8,218 bases of DNA from NCBI GenBank assembly GCA_017631745.1, contig JAGBSR010000141.1, positions 1-8,218 on the forward strand. Direction: 5' to 3'. The notes beneath the pieces are model-generated. The model had not been told where the DNA came from. It ran no database searches and was given only the letters and a program-made list of their open reading frames with translations. A program made the position numbers and the translations under genes. Each line of letters starts with the position of its first letter. The stretch's first letter is position 1. Positions 5,551-8,218 of this stretch are shown here, piece by piece. This stretch comes from Clostridia bacterium (GTDB lineage Bacteria > Bacillota > Clostridia > Oscillospirales > Acutalibacteraceae).

Positions 5551-6408
5551 ATGACTAAGAAAATAGTATGCACAATTGTTGTAGCTTTGCTGATAATTGC
5601 AACTGTGAGTGGTATTCTGATATATGAAGACAAGAATATAGAAATCAATAAATATGATGTTACAAGCAATGCTTTGCCTACAGAATTTGATGGATACCGC
5701 ATAGCTCACATATCAGACCTTCACAATGCAGTTTTCGGTAAAGATAATTCTGAGCTTATCGATATTCTGAAAATAGCTGAGCCTGATATTATAGCAATTA
5801 CAGGTGACATCATCGACTCAAGACGTACTGATGTTGATATTTCCTTGGCTTTTGTCAAAGAAATAAAGAAAATTGCTCCTTGCTATTATGTTACCGGTAA
5901 TCACGAAGCAAGAGTCGGTAACGAGTACGCTGTGCTTAAAGATGGGATGATACGGGAAGGTGTTGTGATACTTGAAAATGATGTACTGACTGTTGGATGT
6001 GAAAATGCATACATCGAAGTAATAGGACTTGAAGATCCTACTTTCAGTGTTAGCGGTTCTACAGAAACAGAGGCTGAAGTTGTTGCGGATAAACTCAGAA
6101 AGCTCACCGGCTCTGAGAAGGATTTTACACTGTTGCTTTCACACAAGCCTGAATTTTTTGATATTTATGTAGAAAATGGTATTGATCTTGTGTTATCCGG
6201 TCACACTCACGGCGGTCAGTTTATTATTCCTTTTATCGGTGGTCTTATCGCACCCGGACAGGGATTTTTCCCCGAGTTTGATTCAGGCTTTTTTGAGAAA
6301 GAAGGTACGAAAATGATTGTCAGCAGAGGATTGGGTAACAGTATTATACCTTTAAGAGTAAACAACAGACCTGAAGTAATATTAATCGAATTGCATTGCG
6401 GGTACTGA
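5551..6408 (+). CDS. Membrane-anchored metallophosphoesterase (YkuE/YaeI-like)
   Basis: A 285-residue calcineurin-like phosphoesterase. An N-terminal hydrophobic segment (residues 5-24, preceded by two lysines) is a signal anchor or uncleaved signal, putting the enzyme outside the membrane. All metal-binding blocks are present: ISDLH (54-58), GDIID (85-89), GNHE (116-119), SHKPEFF (197-203) and SGHTHGGQ (216-223), the pattern of a dinuclear metal centre. The order and length match the YkuE/YaeI group, whose members are tied to cell-envelope lipid or wall phosphoesters; the substrate here is unknown. There is no Tat twin-arginine motif, unlike B. subtilis YkuE. An in-frame TAA at 5545 fixes the start at ATG 5551 or later, although only a weak GAAAG (5534-5538) serves as Shine-Dalgarno site. 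No promoter is evident in the 83-bp gap, so it may be cotranscribed with valS; a good terminator follows. Confidence 0.9.
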   Translation: MTKKIVCTIVVALLIIATVSGILIYEDKNIEINKYDVTSNALPTEFDGYRIAHISDLHNAVFGKDNSELIDILKIAEPDIIAITGDIIDSRRTDVDISLAFVKEIKKIAPCYYVTGNHEARVGNEYAVLKDGMIREGVVILENDVLTVGCENAYIEVIGLEDPTFSVSGSTETEAEVVADKLRKLTGSEKDFTLLLSHKPEFFDIYVENGIDLVLSGHTHGGQFIIPFIGGLIAPGQGFFPEFDSGFFEKEGTKMIVSRGLGNSIIPLRVNNRPEVILIELHCGY

Positions 6409-6417
6409 AGAGTATAG

Positions 6418-6442
6418 GGCAGTTCTTCTGAGCTGCCTTTTT
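6418..6442 (+). terminator. Rho-independent terminator after the metallophosphoesterase gene
   Basis: GGCAGTTC (6418-6425) pairs with GAGCTGCC (6430-6437) as 8 pairs with one G-U and a TTCT loop. Five Ts follow. It ends 3 bases before the next promoter's -35 box. Confidence 0.9.
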
Positions 6443-6445
6443 CAT

Positions 6446-6474
6446 TTGACAAATAACCTTTTTGACAGTATAAT
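6446..6474 (+). promoter_or_regulatory. Consensus sigma-A promoter of the three-gene unknown operon
   Basis: TTGACA (6446-6451) and TATAAT (6469-6474) are both perfect matches to consensus with optimal 17-nt spacing. Transcription should start near 6481, about 20 nt before the next ATG. There is little room for a leader switch, and no operator palindrome is evident. Confidence 0.9.
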
Positions 6475-6502
6475 ATTAACAATGAATTCAGGAGGAAACA
6501 TT

Positions 6503-7588
6503 ATGGATATTTTAGGTAAGATTTTTGCGATTATATCGTCAATCATTTTCACTTTCAGCGGTGTGGCGCCCATTATAGCCGAATACGACGCTGAAACCTC
6601 AACAAAGCTCACACAGACTCAGATGGTAACGGGCGAGCTTCCTGATGAGCGTCAGCTCAGAGATTTTAACGATAACTCTCAGGCTGCATTTATTATTCCC
6701 GGTCTCAAAGAAGGATTTATTCCTCAGGGTATATTTTATGAAGAGGAAAATGACATTTTCCTTATTTCCGGCTATTATAAAGATAAAACCCAGCCCTCAA
6801 GAATCATTCTTGTTGACGGTGACGGCAATTTCATAAAGTCGGTTGGCTGTCACGGAAAAAAGAACAAGGCAACAGGTCACTTCGGCGGTATTGCAGTGTT
6901 TGAAGACAATGTATATATTGCTACAACAAGTGTTACTCACGTGCTTTCTCTGAGCAAAATTCTTGCGGCTGATGACGATGCTTATGTACCCATTGAAGCT
7001 GAGCTTTATACTGATACAACCTGCTCATATGTAAATGTGTGTGACGGTATTCTCTATATCGGCGAATTTACAGACATAAATTTCACCGACATTAAAGAAG
7101 CTACTAATATTTATAAAGCTAAAAACGGAGAAATGTATTTTTCACGTGTCAATGCATTTATCCTGGATGAAAATGCTCCCTGGGGTATAAAAGAAGATAA
7201 AATCGACGAAGAGAATAATCTTATTCCTGATTTTGCTTTTACTTCACCCTTTAAGGTTCAGGGTATGTGTGTACTTGATGACGGTAAGATAGTTTACACT
7301 GCGTCATCAACTGCTGTCACCAACTCAAGAGTGTATCTCTATGAAGATGTAACAAAAGGCGAGCCCGATGAAATTATAAAAGTAGGCGGTCAGGATGTGC
7401 CTCTTTACTACTGTCAGAAAGCAGACAGAATTGCGCAGTACAGAGTGCCGACCTATCTTGAAGAAATTACTGTATATCCTGACGGTAGCGTCTATATTAT
7501 TACTGAGTCAGCAGCTGCACCTTATGTTCAGCAAAGTAAAAATCCCATTGACTATGTAATCAAGTGGGATATTAACGGAATGGAATAA
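6503..7588 (+). CDS. Predicted secreted beta-propeller-like protein of unknown function
   Basis: A 361-residue protein whose function I do not recognise. The start is ATG at 6503, set by AGGAGG at 6490-6495 with 7 nt spacing. The N-terminus (MDILGKIFAIISSIIFTFSG, then VAPIIAEYDA) has a hydrophobic core after K6 and looks like a signal peptide or membrane anchor, so export is likely. The body repeats a pattern of 'G or Y, hydrophobic strand, acidic/N-D-G turn, hydrophobic strand': IPQGIFYEEENDIFLISGY (73-91), HFGGIAVFEDNVYIATT (126-142), CSYVNVCDGILYIGEF (174-189), VQGMCVLDDGKIVYTAS (252-268) and LEEITVYPDGSVYIITES (319-336). This recalls SMP-30/YncE/NHL-like propellers with about five or six blades. 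No catalytic residues can be named; ligand binding or a scaffold role is conjecture. It is first in a likely three-gene operon, with the next ORF 5 nt downstream. Confidence 0.8.
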   Translation: MDILGKIFAIISSIIFTFSGVAPIIAEYDAETSTKLTQTQMVTGELPDERQLRDFNDNSQAAFIIPGLKEGFIPQGIFYEEENDIFLISGYYKDKTQPSRIILVDGDGNFIKSVGCHGKKNKATGHFGGIAVFEDNVYIATTSVTHVLSLSKILAADDDAYVPIEAELYTDTTCSYVNVCDGILYIGEFTDINFTDIKEATNIYKAKNGEMYFSRVNAFILDENAPWGIKEDKIDEENNLIPDFAFTSPFKVQGMCVLDDGKIVYTASSTAVTNSRVYLYEDVTKGEPDEIIKVGGQDVPLYYCQKADRIAQYRVPTYLEEITVYPDGSVYIITESAAAPYVQQSKNPIDYVIKWDINGME

Positions 7589-7593
7589 TTATT

Positions 7594-7869
7594 ATGAGTG
7601 TTACAAGATACAATAAGGTCTATAATCTCAGCCTTGCGATTATAGCTATCTATAATATTTTGTGTATTGCGGGTATGATTTTATCTATGCCTGTAATTGA
7701 CAGCATCATAAGTAAATCGGCGCTGATTTATATTGCTTATGCAGTGGGTATGTTTGGTTATAAGATTTATCTTACCAAAGAATATTTCCTCGGAAGTTAT
7801 GCCATATTCAATCTGATTGCTCACGGTGTACTTGCAGCAACCAGCATAATATTAATTATTATGTTTTAA
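7594..7869 (+). CDS. Small three-TM membrane protein of unknown function
   Basis: A 91-residue hydrophobic protein with predicted membrane segments at about residues 12-30, 42-60 and 68-91 and short polar links (TRYNKVYN at the N-terminus, KIYLTKEYF between the second and third segments). It has no recognisable family motif. ATG at 7594 lies 5 nt after the previous stop; GGAATGGA (7577-7584) inside the end of the upstream gene is the only Shine-Dalgarno candidate, so translation may be coupled. The position suggests it works with the secreted propeller-like protein, but this is inference from context only. Confidence 0.75.
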   Translation: MSVTRYNKVYNLSLAIIAIYNILCIAGMILSMPVIDSIISKSALIYIAYAVGMFGYKIYLTKEYFLGSYAIFNLIAHGVLAATSIILIIMF

Positions 7870-7887
7870 TGAAAGGTCAATAATATT

Positions 7888-8196
7888 ATGAAAACTGAAT
7901 CAGAAAACAGAAAGTCATCTGTTGCAAGCCTGTTTATTGTCGGTTTTTATTGCCTGATAAATACAGTCTTTATGTGTGAATATTTTGTTGCAAAAGGTAC
8001 ATTATCTGTTTTTGCCAATATAGTGTTTACTATTGATTTGTTTACATGGCACATTTATGGTCTGTTTGCAATAATCAGTTTTATTGTCAAGGTATTCAAG
8101 AAGAATCAATATAGCAAACTGAATATCTTTTTACATCTGATTTTTATGATGATAAGTTTATTTGAGATTTGCTACATGATACAAATAGCATTTTAA
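7888..8196 (+). CDS. Small three-TM membrane protein of unknown function
   Basis: A 102-residue protein with a polar N-terminus (MKTESENRKSS) and three predicted membrane segments at about residues 13-34, 40-69 and 79-102, with a basic link KVFKKNQYSK between the second and third. No family is recognised. It begins 18 nt after the previous stop, with GAAAGG at 7871-7876 as ribosome binding site (spacing of 11 nt, rather long). It has the same size class and three-segment topology as the preceding protein, but I see no clear sequence match, so an ancient duplication is only a possibility. It is the last complete gene of the window; any further operon member lies beyond the right edge. Confidence 0.72.
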   Translation: MKTESENRKSSVASLFIVGFYCLINTVFMCEYFVAKGTLSVFANIVFTIDLFTWHIYGLFAIISFIVKVFKKNQYSKLNIFLHLIFMMISLFEICYMIQIAF

Positions 8197-8218
8197 AGTT
8201 ACACAAAAAGGACAGCTC

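Noticed and set aside
8206..8218. AAAAGGACAGCTC at the right edge as the left arm of a terminator
   Set aside because: The position 9 bases after a stop codon fits a terminator ascending arm, but the pairing arm and U-tract lie outside the window, so it cannot be supported.

Overview
The window looks like a chromosomal segment from a low-to-mid GC Firmicute, most likely a gut-type member of class Clostridia (an Oscillospiraceae/Ruminococcaceae-like organism is my guess). The grounds are strong Shine-Dalgarno sites (AAGGAG, GGAG, AGGAGG), sigma-A type promoters (one is TTGACA-17-TATAAT), a T-box leader in front of valS, and short U-tract terminators. No phage, integrase, CRISPR, rRNA or tRNA signature is visible.

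Layout. Positions 1-314 hold the 3' end of a ThiF/TcdA-family gene (tRNA t6A dehydratase), followed by a terminator. Positions 372-1031 encode a seven-TM hemolysin III/PAQR-type membrane protein with its own terminator. Next comes a compact structured repeat (1086-1160), then the terminator and gene for uracil phosphoribosyltransferase (upp, minus strand, 1210-1842). upp is divergent from rnhA (RNase HI, 1986-2423), and a promoter can be proposed for each. A second structured repeat (2446-2523) separates rnhA from the valS unit. That unit consists of a promoter, a T-box leader with a GUA (valine) specifier and a transcription terminator, and valS (2846-5467). Downstream are an imperfect hairpin without a U-tract, a membrane-anchored YkuE/YaeI-like metallophosphoesterase (5551-6408) and a terminator. 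The last unit has a consensus promoter and three closely spaced genes of unknown function: a probable secreted beta-propeller-like protein (6503-7588) and two small three-TM proteins (7594-7869 and 7888-8196).

The named genes are housekeeping: tRNA modification and charging, RNA-DNA hybrid removal and pyrimidine salvage. They sit together without forming one pathway. valS should be induced when uncharged tRNA-Val accumulates, and the metallophosphoesterase may be reached by read-through from valS.

The most unusual signal is the pair of structured intergenic elements. Each has an outer stem of 10-11 bp enclosing three perfect hairpins around a tight four-way junction. They lie in opposite orientations and differ in most of their sequence, yet keep the same order of arms. 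All 64 pairs I counted (31 + 33) are Watson-Crick, with no G-T pair. This suggests a dispersed cruciform or cloverleaf element kept by compensatory change, possibly at the DNA level. The second most interesting item is the uncharacterised secreted-propeller operon at the right end.
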